A DNA stretch of 64,000 bases, taken from positions 186,001-250,000 of the forward strand of contig NZ_JBQHVU010000001.1 of NCBI RefSeq assembly GCF_052064335.1. Reading direction: 5' to 3'. Numbering within the stretch: position 1 is the first letter of the stretch; every line of letters begins with the position of its first letter. A model generated the notes under the pieces. That model was given only the letters and a program-made list of their open reading frames with translations, was not told where the DNA came from and made no database searches. Below, piece by piece: positions 8,114-17,800 of the stretch. The DNA comes from Weimeria sp002480925 (lineage in GTDB: Bacteria; Bacillota; Clostridia; Lachnospirales; Lachnospiraceae). A program made the translations under genes and the position numbers.

Positions 8114-9922
8114 CTAGTCAAGCGCCTCCCTGATAAAGGGAGAAGGATAATAGGAATGATTCCCGTATTTAGCGCTAAGAGAAATGATAAGCTGTCTTTT
8201 TGCTCTTGTCATAGCCACATAAAACATCCGTCTCTCCTCCTCAAGCTTTACCGCTGTATCAGCCTTATCAGACGGTGTGATCCCCATTACCGCCCCTATT
8301 ATAAAAACATGATCAAATTCAAGGCCCTTGGACCCATGGAAGGTATATAAGCCTATTCCACAGCTCCTTTTTGTCTTAGAAGCTTCCCTCTCCTCCATCT
8401 TCCTTTTCTCCTCCATAGCTCTTACAAAATCCCCTATTCTATGATGAGAAAAGGCGGCCTCCTTAAGCCTTCTGGCATGCTCCATATACATAGCCTGATC
8501 TAGCCCCTTACTTCGTGTATAGTCACAGATATAGGTGCTGTAGGACATACGCCTTAGTATATAATCGATCGCAGCATATGGGCTTAGGCCACTTATGAAA
8601 TCAAGCTCCCTGCTGAACTTGTCTGCCTCATCGCAAAGGATAGTGTTTCTCATAAGACAAAGCCAGCTTTTCCTGTCAACCATGTCTCCTGAAAGCCCTA
8701 TCCTGCCAAGATTCCTGTCAGGATGACTAAGAGCCCTTATAAAATCCTCACAGCTTACATATCTATCAGAGGACCTTAGTATAGAGATTATATCCCTGTA
8801 GACAAAGCTTTTGTAAAGAGACAGACTGCCCCCTCCCTTTATCATGCCTCTTTTTTCAAGTTCAATCATAAGAGAATCTGCTATTCTTCTGTTACGGTAG
8901 AGCACTGCTATTTCCCCTTCCGGCTCTCCCTTTGCCAGAAGTTCCTCTATCATATCACAGACCTGCCCTGCCTCATCCCTCTCATCCTTTGCCGTTATGA
9001 CATGCAGCAGGCCCTCCTGCTCTGAGTCTGCAAGCAGTCTCTTTTCAAACCGTCTTTTATTGTTTGAAATAAGCCTTGACGAGGCCTCAACTATAGCCCT
9101 GTCAGATCTGTAATTGCAGGCTAAGATGATGGTATGTGCATCCGGATAATCCTCTGTAAAGCTTAACAGAAAGGATGGATCAGAGCCCCTGAAGCCGTAA
9201 ATGGCCTGATCATCGTCCCCTACTATAAAAAGATTCTGCCTTTTCCTCGACAGATCTCCTATGATCTGATACTGGAGAGCGTTCATATCCTGTGCCTCAT
9301 CCACCAGGATATACTTAAAGCGCCCTCTCCAGAAATCAAGTCTGTCGGGATGCTCAGTAAAAAAGCTCTTAGTTCTGACAAGAAGATCATCAAGATCAAA
9401 AAGTCCGGCCTCCCTCATCACTCTCTGGTAGGAGCCTATAACCGCCATCACAGTCTCTGCTGTCATATCAGGAGGAAGGCTGTCATTACTGAGATGACCG
9501 CAATTCTTATAATAGCTTACTGTACGAATGAGCTTAGGATAAAAGGTCTGGTCTTTTGGCCTTATTCCATGCTCCTTTACAGCAAAAGAAAGGAGGGCAG
9601 CTGCCTTCCTTCCGGAAACGATTGAATGATCAGATATAAGTCCTTCTCTTTTCAGGATATTAAAAAAAATCGAATGAAATGTGCCGAATGCAGGAAGAGA
9701 AGCCGGTGAATGACCGCTTACAAATCTTTTCTGCATTGACACAGCCGCATCCCTTGTAAAGGTAACGACTAATATATTCTCAGGAGCTACGCCTCTTTTT
9801 TCTATCAGATGGCCTATCCTTTCGGTCAGCACAAGAGTCTTCCCGCTCCCGGGCCCTGCTATACATAGGCAGGGTCCATTAAAATGTGATACAGCTTCCT
9901 GCTGTGGTCCGCTTAATTCCAT
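8114..9922 (-). CDS. UvrD/Rep-type superfamily 1A DNA helicase, short form
   Basis: An ATP-dependent 3'-5' helicase of the UvrD/PcrA type. The 602-residue protein has motif I GPGSGKT near residue 25, motif II LVDEAQDMNALQ near 205, motif III VGDDDQAIYGFRG near 230, motif V TFHGSKGLEFDHVF near 535, and motif VI RRMFYVAMTRAKRQL near 575. It ends soon after motif VI and lacks the roughly 100-residue tail of UvrD and PcrA, so it is probably a specialised paralogue rather than the housekeeping enzyme. The ATG at 9922 has a strong AAAGGGGGGGAG site and lies 19 bases after the gltX stop, so it is likely cotranscribed with gltX. Its function is not known. Confidence 0.9.
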   Translation of the reverse strand: MELSGPQQEAVSHFNGPCLCIAGPGSGKTLVLTERIGHLIEKRGVAPENILVVTFTRDAAVSMQKRFVSGHSPASLPAFGTFHSIFFNILKREGLISDHSIVSGRKAAALLSFAVKEHGIRPKDQTFYPKLIRTVSYYKNCGHLSNDSLPPDMTAETVMAVIGSYQRVMREAGLFDLDDLLVRTKSFFTEHPDRLDFWRGRFKYILVDEAQDMNALQYQIIGDLSRKRQNLFIVGDDDQAIYGFRGSDPSFLLSFTEDYPDAHTIILACNYRSDRAIVEASSRLISNNKRRFEKRLLADSEQEGLLHVITAKDERDEAGQVCDMIEELLAKGEPEGEIAVLYRNRRIADSLMIELEKRGMIKGGGSLSLYKSFVYRDIISILRSSDRYVSCEDFIRALSHPDRNLGRIGLSGDMVDRKSWLCLMRNTILCDEADKFSRELDFISGLSPYAAIDYILRRMSYSTYICDYTRSKGLDQAMYMEHARRLKEAAFSHHRIGDFVRAMEEKRKMEEREASKTKRSCGIGLYTFHGSKGLEFDHVFIIGAVMGITPSDKADTAVKLEEERRMFYVAMTRAKRQLIISLSAKYGNHSYYPSPFIREALD

Positions 9923-9941
9923 ACTCTCCCCCCCTTTCTTC

Positions 9942-12773
9942 TTATCCCTCAAGCTTTGCTATTGCAGCCCTTATCCGCTTAAGCGACTCATCCTTACCGA
10001 GTATCTCCATGATCTGGGTCGCCCCTCCCGGAGTGGATGCCTTTCCTGAAAGAGCGGTACGGATAGGCCACATAACAAAGCCGACCTTTAAGCCCTTGTC
10101 TGCAGCGAATTGCTTGAGCGAGGCAAAGAGGCCGTCATTAGAGAAATCCTCCACTCCCTCAAGCAGAGGAAGGACATCCTTCAGAAGCTCGAGCGAATTT
10201 TCCTCGTTGCACTTGTTCTTCTTGTTTATATAAAGCGAATTGTCATAATCGCCTACCTTTTCGAAAAAATCCACAAGGTCCTTTATATCAGGGAAGATCT
10301 CTATCCTTGACTGGACGAGCTCTGCTATCTTTTTCTTGTCACAGTCTCTCTTTACTGTATCATCAATATAAGGAAGAGCCTGCTTATAGAACAGATCCGG
10401 GTCCATTTTCTTGATGTATTCACCATTCATCCATTTAAGCTTGGTGACGTCAAAGACAGCCGGGCTCTTGCTGATATGCTTATAGTCGAACTTCTCTATA
10501 AGCTCAGGAAGATTCATTATCTCCTGATTATCCTCAGGACTCCAGCCTAAGAGTGCGACAAAGTTTACAATAGCATCTGTAAGATATCCCTGATCTACAA
10601 GGTCCTCAAACGAAGAATGGCCGCTTCTCTTTGAAAGCTTCTGATGATCTTCATTTGTGATAAGAGGGCAGTGGATGTACTTTGGAACCTCCCATCCAAA
10701 GGCCTCGTAGAGCCTGTTGTACTTAGGCGATGATGACAGGTACTCATTTCCCCTGACCACATGTGTGATTCCCATCAGATGATCATCGACTACATTAGCG
10801 AAATTATAGGTCGGATATCCATCTGACTTTATAAGTATCATATCGTCAAGCTCACTGTTGTCTACTGTGATGTCACCGTAGATTTCATCATGGAAGGTCG
10901 TGGTACCCTCCCTTGGATTATTCTGTCTTATGACATAAGGAATCCCTGATGCAAGTTTCTCCTCTATCTCCTCCTCCGAAAGATGAAGACAGTGCTTGTC
11001 ATAGATAGAGATGGTCTTCTTCTCTCCATTTTCGTCTGTAACCTCATGCTTAAGACCATCAAGCCTCTCCGGAGTACAGAAGCAGTAATATGCCTCTCCC
11101 TTTTCTATAAGCTCCTTTGCATATTTCATATATATGCCCTGCTTTACCCTCTCGCTCTGGACATAGGGACCTACTCCTCCATCCTTGTCAGGTCCCTCAT
11201 CATATGTAAGCCCTGTATCCTTCAAGGTCTTATAGATGATATCGATGGCACCATCCACATATCTTTCCTGGTCGGTATCCTCTATACGGAGGATGAAATC
11301 CCCTCCCTCATGCTTTGCTATAAGAAAAGCATAGAGAGCTGTACGGAGATTCCCTACATGCATTCTTCCTGTAGGCGACGGTGCAAATCTTGTTCTTACT
11401 TTCATTGGTCTTGCTTCTTTCTTTTTTTCTTTATTGTAGATATCAAGAGCAGATATCTTTTTTATAACTGGTTCCTTCTTTTTTTCAGGGACTAATCCTT
11501 TTTTCTCGTCACTACTGCTGTGACCACCGGCTCCTCCCCCCGCGACAGTCTCCGCTTCCTTCTTACTGCCGGTCTTCTTATTTTCCTCTACTTTTTTATT
11601 GATGTCAAGTCCGCAGAGACGATCAACTGACCTTAATATCTCAAGGATCTCCGGAACATAGAAATCCTTTTCCTCCATCATCTTATCTATCTGCTTTCTC
11701 TCGTCCCTTACCTGGTCTCTCTCTGATTCTATCTGCTCCTTAAGGTCTCTTTTCTTCTGGATAAGCTCCTCGCATACATCCCTCATTGCATCCTCATGAG
11801 CTAAGGCTGCTGCCTGCTTCTCCCATATATGGGGATCATATAGCCGTAGCGGAGCTAAAAGCTTCATCAGATAAGTAGACCAGTAGCTTAAGTCCCTGTC
11901 GTCCTTTTCGAACCTGTCTCTTTTGTCATTTAATTCCAGATAGCTGTTGTATAAGAACTCCAGCTCTGTCGCACTATGGACATGATACTTTTCGGATGTA
12001 GCATTTATTGCTGCCGTTATATTAGCATACTCCATCCTCGCGACATTTAACAGATTTATCGTTGAATTAAGGTCCCTTAAGAGTCCTTTTCTCCTCCTTA
12101 TCGTAGAGGCCTGCCAGAGAAAGAGGATTATCGCTGCAAGAGCGAATCCGAGCAGGAAAACCCCTATTATACCCTGGGCTGCCTCGTTTCCCGATCTTTC
12201 CGATGCTGCAAATAGTATTATTATAGTAGCGAAGAAAAGAGCCATTAGCATTATACAGATCTTTCTCGCATAGGAGCTCTTCGTCGTAGCCTCATCGAAA
12301 TCCATCTTAAGCTCCCCTTTATCAGCCTCAAGAGCATGCATCTTTGTCTCGGTTTTCTTCTGATAGGCTTCATTTTCTCTCATCCGCTTTATGTCAAGGG
12401 ATATACTGCCTTCATTCTCTTCTATAAGCCTGTAGGCATCATCTGAAATGCTTTTAGGCGCATCCAAAAAGGCCTGACGGCTTTTTCTTGCACGTTCAAT
12501 CGAGGAGGCGGTCTTTTTTACAGCCTCCATTTCCTTGCCCTTAAGCTTCCTTATCCGCCTGATGTCCTCCAGATAGCTGTCTATAACCCTGACTCCGGCC
12601 TTTTTCCCCTCTATGTCCTTCGTAGTGCCTATTATCTGCTCGCAGGAGTCAAGTATATAATGCTCGATCTTTTTGGGATTATCAAGGCTCTCCAGTGAAT
12701 CGATCTCACCTATCAGATCATCGAAGATCTGATCCTGGGTTTTTTTCTTTTTTTTCTTCTTAAAGCCAAACAC
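9942..12773 (-). CDS. gltX: Membrane-anchored coiled-coil protein fused to glutamyl-tRNA synthetase
   Basis: One uninterrupted frame of 943 codons. Residues 1-456 are not a synthetase: a poly-lysine start (FGFKKKKKKK), long charged helices likely to form coiled coils, two transmembrane helices near 172-189 and 202-220, more coiled coil, and a low-complexity linker with GGGAGGHSSS. From residue 457 (ATG at 11405) the sequence is a complete 487-residue class I GluRS: RFAPSPTGRMHVGN (HIGH motif) and QKLSKRSG (KMSKS motif). The preferred start is GTG at 12773, with CGGAG six bases upstream and immediately behind the stop of the preceding gene. An in-frame ATG at 12845 would overlap that gene by 71 bases. 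The site before the internal ATG 11405 is weak (AGAAG), but separate translation of GluRS from it cannot be excluded. GluRS charges tRNA-Glu. The fused part looks like the fourth member of an upstream cassette. Confidence 0.85.
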   Translation of the reverse strand: MFGFKKKKKKKTQDQIFDDLIGEIDSLESLDNPKKIEHYILDSCEQIIGTTKDIEGKKAGVRVIDSYLEDIRRIRKLKGKEMEAVKKTASSIERARKSRQAFLDAPKSISDDAYRLIEENEGSISLDIKRMRENEAYQKKTETKMHALEADKGELKMDFDEATTKSSYARKICIMLMALFFATIIILFAASERSGNEAAQGIIGVFLLGFALAAIILFLWQASTIRRRKGLLRDLNSTINLLNVARMEYANITAAINATSEKYHVHSATELEFLYNSYLELNDKRDRFEKDDRDLSYWSTYLMKLLAPLRLYDPHIWEKQAAALAHEDAMRDVCEELIQKKRDLKEQIESERDQVRDERKQIDKMMEEKDFYVPEILEILRSVDRLCGLDINKKVEENKKTGSKKEAETVAGGGAGGHSSSDEKKGLVPEKKKEPVIKKISALDIYNKEKKKEARPMKVRTRFAPSPTGRMHVGNLRTALYAFLIAKHEGGDFILRIEDTDQERYVDGAIDIIYKTLKDTGLTYDEGPDKDGGVGPYVQSERVKQGIYMKYAKELIEKGEAYYCFCTPERLDGLKHEVTDENGEKKTISIYDKHCLHLSEEEIEEKLASGIPYVIRQNNPREGTTTFHDEIYGDITVDNSELDDMILIKSDGYPTYNFANVVDDHLMGITHVVRGNEYLSSSPKYNRLYEAFGWEVPKYIHCPLITNEDHQKLSKRSGHSSFEDLVDQGYLTDAIVNFVALLGWSPEDNQEIMNLPELIEKFDYKHISKSPAVFDVTKLKWMNGEYIKKMDPDLFYKQALPYIDDTVKRDCDKKKIAELVQSRIEIFPDIKDLVDFFEKVGDYDNSLYINKKNKCNEENSLELLKDVLPLLEGVEDFSNDGLFASLKQFAADKGLKVGFVMWPIRTALSGKASTPGGATQIMEILGKDESLKRIRAAIAKLEG

Positions 12774-12774
12774 C

Positions 12775-13557
12775 TTATGCTCCGTACTTCCTGATATAGT
12801 CTTCCCTAAGACCATAGAAAACATTTTCTTTTTTAAGGGCCTCATCCTGGGCCTTCTTCACCTGATCCGATTCAGAGGCTGCCTTGAATACCTTCCTTGC
12901 CATTTCTATCTGGTCAGGCCTTATATGAAAATCCTCGACTGCCTTGTCGATCGCCTTCTCATCTCCTGTCTCCATAAGACAGAAAAGCATCTGGGAAAGA
13001 CTTTTTGAGGATGTGTTTCGCTCATAGGCCATCCTGTAATATTCGCTTGCCTCCCTGAACAGAAAGGCCCTTGCGTAGGCATATCCTATGTTATGACATA
13101 CATCACCGTAGAAGCCTCTTGAGATCCCGGGTATCTTTAAGATTTCCTGATAATTGAGTATGGCTCTCCTGATTCTTCCCTTTTTTAGGAGCTGGTCTGC
13201 TATCCGCTTCTTTTTCTCCTCAGGAGACAGCTCCATGAAAAGCATTATATCATGCACAGTATCCCTTATCTCAGCCGGAGTCAGATATCCGCAAGAGGAC
13301 AGGATAGTCTCTATCTGTACATGAAACGGCATTCCCGATCTTTTCTGTGTCCGCAGTCTCTCAGACAGAGCCGTAAATGAAAGCTCCTGATCAATCCAGT
13401 CTAGAAGCTCATCAGAGATGAGCATAGGATCAAGAGTCTCGGTATTATGGTAAATATAATAACAGAGTTCCTCAAGAGAATATATATTAAGCGATGCATT
13501 CTCTATATAGAACGGTGTGGCAGCCATAGGCTGTCTGCATAAAATAAGCTCACCCAT
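12775..13557 (-). CDS. TPR-like helical protein of unknown function
   Basis: 260 residues, soluble and mostly helical. The central part, about residues 125-200, resembles tetratricopeptide repeats (RRAILNYQEILKI; NIGYAYARAFLFREASEYY; AYERN), suggesting a protein-binding scaffold. I do not recognise the N-terminal 110 residues. The ATG shares one base with the stop of the Hsp70-like gene (TGATG), and its own stop is followed one base later by the GTG of the coiled-coil/GltX fusion. Translation of all four genes from 18272 down to 9942 is thus likely coupled. It is probably a partner of the Hsp70-like and solenoid proteins. No enzymatic motif is visible. Confidence 0.8.
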   Translation of the reverse strand: MGELILCRQPMAATPFYIENASLNIYSLEELCYYIYHNTETLDPMLISDELLDWIDQELSFTALSERLRTQKRSGMPFHVQIETILSSCGYLTPAEIRDTVHDIMLFMELSPEEKKKRIADQLLKKGRIRRAILNYQEILKIPGISRGFYGDVCHNIGYAYARAFLFREASEYYRMAYERNTSSKSLSQMLFCLMETGDEKAIDKAVEDFHIRPDQIEMARKVFKAASESDQVKKAQDEALKKENVFYGLREDYIRKYGA

Positions 13558-14807
13558 CAGTCAATCCCAATCGTGGTCGTAAAGGTCCGGCCACTTCCCT
13601 TTTCTATCTCTCCGAAGCCCAGATCAAAGATACTTACGCTTACCTTCCGATCAGAAAGCGGTACAGCAGTGATACGAAGCCTGGTAAGGCCCGGTGCCCG
13701 TTCAGGCAGATCCTTTAGATTTAAGACATTCTCAACGGTCTTTCGGCTGTCAGGCTTTTGTATATAAAGGGAGATCGAGGGATCGCCGGCCAGAATGACC
13801 TCGCACTCTCCTCTCTCCTCATACCAGCTTTTCCCGGCATCGATAAGAGTATAGAACTTTTTCTGGTTCAGATCAGATACCAGAAGCGAAAGCGAAAGCT
13901 TAAGCTCATTATCACCTATATACATAAAGGGCCACTCAGCCCTGCCTGCCCTAACAAGAGAAGCATAGCAGGCTCCGTCTGCATAAAGGTTCTGACCTAT
14001 GAAGACCTTATGCCCCTGCATTGCCCTCTTAAGCGAAGCCTTCATCCACTCTCTTGAAAATCCGTTTCCTGTGAGATATATTGTCGAAACAAGAGACCCC
14101 TTGAAACATTCCTTTAGTATCTCATCAAAGGAGGTGTCCCTGTCAGTCTCATCAAGCGTATAATATTTTTCATATAAGGATACCATGCCTGGCTTTGTAG
14201 TATAGTTTACATTAAGCCTTATAGCATAGACATACAATCCATTATTCTCAAAAAGCATAAGGTCATGTCGTCTCTGGTCCATAGGCTGGGAAAGACAGTA
14301 GTAGTAAAAGGCCTCATTCTTTCCTATTACACTTGTCCGCTCCGGAGCTATATGGCATTTCCCGGCGCATCTGGTGATCAGATCTACAGTCTCCCTGTTT
14401 ACCTTTGGAACAGAAAAGCTCGCATAGGCCACCTCCCTGATTCCTGAAAGGTTCTGTGCCATTTGTATAAGAGCGCGGATAAATATGAGAAGAAGCTCCT
14501 CGGCTGAAAACAGCTGGGCATCCACTATCAGATTCTCATTGTTTACGGCCTTGTCAAAGAAGCCTGTGACAAGTGAATAATCCTTGTCATCCTTCTTCCC
14601 TAAAGCGTCATCACCGATAAGCCACTGTCCTATCCCGCTTCTCTTTGCAATGGCCATAGGGAAAACATAGTTTTCCTCTCCATAAACCTTTGAAACTGTC
14701 ACAGGAGACTTATCCCCCGGATTGATATAGCTTATAAGAGCCCGCTCATCTGAGATATCTATCCCTAAGACTGTCCCTGTGCCTTTATCTAAGCCTTCAC
14801 TAGTCAT
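13557..14807 (-). CDS. Degenerate Hsp70/actin-fold protein
   Basis: The 416-residue protein resembles the ATPase half of DnaK. It has a phosphate-1-like start VLGIDISDERALISY near residues 13-27, a connecting segment ending SVIGKNEAFYYYCL near 165, and an adenosine-motif-like STIYLTGNGFSREW near 255 with DGACYASL near 290. The phosphate-2 motif DxGGGT is missing; the region reads LMLFENNGLYVYAIRL. ATP hydrolysis may be weak or absent. A beta-rich C-terminal part (from about 310) replaces the canonical substrate domain. It follows the solenoid gene by 3 bases and overlaps the TPR gene by one. I believe such proteins are annotated as DUF5716-type in Lachnospiraceae, but that label is from memory. 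Its function is unknown. Confidence 0.75.
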   Translation of the reverse strand: MTSEGLDKGTGTVLGIDISDERALISYINPGDKSPVTVSKVYGEENYVFPMAIAKRSGIGQWLIGDDALGKKDDKDYSLVTGFFDKAVNNENLIVDAQLFSAEELLLIFIRALIQMAQNLSGIREVAYASFSVPKVNRETVDLITRCAGKCHIAPERTSVIGKNEAFYYYCLSQPMDQRRHDLMLFENNGLYVYAIRLNVNYTTKPGMVSLYEKYYTLDETDRDTSFDEILKECFKGSLVSTIYLTGNGFSREWMKASLKRAMQGHKVFIGQNLYADGACYASLVRAGRAEWPFMYIGDNELKLSLSLLVSDLNQKKFYTLIDAGKSWYEERGECEVILAGDPSISLYIQKPDSRKTVENVLNLKDLPERAPGLTRLRITAVPLSDRKVSVSIFDLGFGEIEKGSGRTFTTTIGID

Positions 14808-14810
14808 TTA

Positions 14811-17800
14811 TCACACCATAGAAAAAAGATCATTTTCTGAAACATCTATGCGGATATAATCCTCCACATCCTGCTTCAATGCGTCACTTCCGGAATGCTG
14901 GTCCTTATAGATCGCTCCCAGGCGTCCAAACCGGCTGTCCGCTATCTCCTCAATATAATCCTGATCCATTATCTGCCCTTCTTTTCTGATATCTCCCTGT
15001 AAGCTCCGTATAGAGTAGCTTACTCTTTCTCCCTGGAACATTATAAAGGTATATACATAGATCCCGTCATAGACCTCTGTCATCTGGGCAGTCTTTTCCC
15101 TGCCGTCTGGAGAGCTCAGTCTGATCTCAAGCGTATCAAATGGATCGCCCCTGTATTCTATTATCATCCTCTCGTAGATGCCGTTTTTTACTACAAGGCT
15201 TATATCAAGCTTCTTGTAGAAGGCGAAATATCTGCCCGCAAGCAGATTCTCTGTAAGAAGGGTCGTTGCATTTTCCATCTGCTGGTCACTAAGTGAGTCA
15301 AGGGCAGAATAATGCATAAGAAGGGCAGTCTTCATAGTACGGTTTATTTCGCTTCTGCGGAAGTCCTCCTCTATCTCGTCAAAGAAGCCATCCTCTGTCT
15401 CTGAAGGAAATCCTCTTATATATCTGTCAGAATAGTAGGTCAGATAAGCCCTCCTAAGCTCCTCGTCACCTCCAAGGCTTACCAGGCTTTTGTATACCTG
15501 TGAGATAACAGGCTCATTGCCCTCCTCGTAGATCATCTGGGTTATGATCCTGCCGCAAAGGTTCCTGACATCAGCCTCCCTTGCTCGGGCATATTTATAG
15601 AGAACGAGCATCTGGCTTGTAGGTCCCTTATAAAACCTGCACAGATAGGCAAGGCTGTCGTCGTTGAACAGAAGCCGCCCAAGCAGATATGAAAGCAGGG
15701 AGGTAAGGAAGCCATCCTCCTCTTCATCCTCCTTCCTTTGTCTGCAGATGGAGCTGGCAAGAGAAAGAAGCTGGTTGTCTGCTATGTTTAAGGCATTTAT
15801 TTCCTTTATAGCCGAGTAGGCTTCATCTGTCTTTCCCTGGCAGATCAGATTCCTGATGATAAAGGCGCTCTCCTGTGGAGGGAATTTCTTCAGGTCACCC
15901 TTCTCATAGGAAAAGGTCGCAACCAGAGACCCCTGTTCCTTAAGCCTTGCCGGATCTATATCCATAAAGAACCTGGTACGATAGCCCCAGTCAGCCTCAG
16001 GTGACATGGCAAAGACTATCTCTGACTCGCCATCATCGGATACGGGCTCCGAGTTGTCGGTTAAGTCTGGGAAAAGCCTTTCTGTATAGAAGGCATCATT
16101 CCCAAAAAGAACCCCTCCCGGAGTAACAAGCACAGGGAAGTATTCCTGATCATCTATATCTATTATAGCATAATGATCCCTTAAGATCCGCTTTTTGGGT
16201 ATGCTGTCCTTCCTCGTGAATATATACAGCTCTCCGCTTTCTTCGGTCATACAGATGAGCTTAATCGAATTCTTAAGGCTTTTCAGTATAGAAAGGAGGT
16301 CCTTGTCCAGAAAACCCCTTGTATACATATCTTTGTATATTATAGCCAGATTGTCACTTATCTTGCCTTCCTTAAGCTTTTCTATAGCAAATCTCTCTAT
16401 CTGCTTCAGATATACCTCATATACCGAAGGACGCTTTTCCTTATAGGTGATCACATTTGCATAAAGGAACTCTCTCTTGTCATCAGGCAGATCATTCTCA
16501 TAGGCAAAATACATAGTAAGCATTCGAGGCAGCATATCCATGCTCAAATCATCGACACTGTACAGATAGCACTCAAAGAGTCCTGTAAGATTAAGCCCTG
16601 TCTCTATTCCTCTCTTGTACCAGATCAGATATTTCTTTCCTATGCATCTCGTCCTTAAAAGGAATGATACTATCGCCTCAAGAAGGCTGTGGTCCATAAA
16701 CCTCTGATAAAGCTCTGATGCAAGGCCATATACTCCGTCCGAAAAGGTCTTCAGATCATATATACACTCGCAGACTGACGGTATAAGGTTTTTGGACAAT
16801 GCATCCCTGCGAAGCCCGAACCTGAGCACTGACAGTGAAAATGAGTCAAGCTGGCCTGTCATATATGGATAGGCATTAAGCATATCAAGAGCCTCAGCAT
16901 AAAGCACAGGAGAATTCACTCCCCTTACTATCCACTGTCTTATATCACGAAGCTTCTCAAGCGGAGCCTTTACATATCTCTTTCTAAGGAAAAGCAGGAA
17001 CCAGAAGATCCTTGAGTCATCCGGATGAAGCTCCTGTATCTGCTCTATCTCCTCGGTGATCCTGTCTATATACTCCTCATCAGAATCGAGAAGGGTACAC
17101 AGGTAAAGGAGAAAGGCCCATTCAAATGAGGTCTTGTCTGCAATCAGCTCCTTCAGGCGCTTGATATTAAGGAAGGCTTCCTTCTTCTCTCCGGCAACTA
17201 TCTCCGCCATAGTAAGATAGCATAGGGCAAAGCAGTCAGAAGGATCCTGATCGAGGAAATAGCCGGACGCTTCCCTGGCACTCTTTAAGAAAAAAGTCTC
17301 GTCTGCCTTTCTCAGTCTGAAATCCAGATAGGAATTCATTGCAGAGGCTATTATCTGCTTTTTCTTAAGCCTTTTTGCATGAGGCTTTTCTCCACGTCCG
17401 TAGGTAGAGGCTGTAACAGGACGGGTGATATAAAAACCATTTCCTATTATCCTAAGGGTGGTCAGATTGACTCCCTGATGCAGTCTGTCCTTTTTTATGA
17501 AGAAAGGTACCTCAAGGGTCCCTCCAAAGAAATCCTGATCAGTTGCCTCTGTCTTCTCAAGCACCATGAAGCTGTCCTCTGGCACCTCGAAACGAAGCTT
17601 AATATAGCCCTCGGTATTCCTTGTGATTCGAAAGCTTTCCCTTGCGTCACCATTTATAGAAAAGAAAAAGAGATTCTCAGGAAAGACATGGATATTCACT
17701 GCCTCCTTAAGACCGTTTGCGGTAAGAAAGCTCTCAAGCGCAAGCCTTGTGAATCCCATTTCAGCAGTGATCGCCCTATAGCTTAAATAGGTATCATAAA

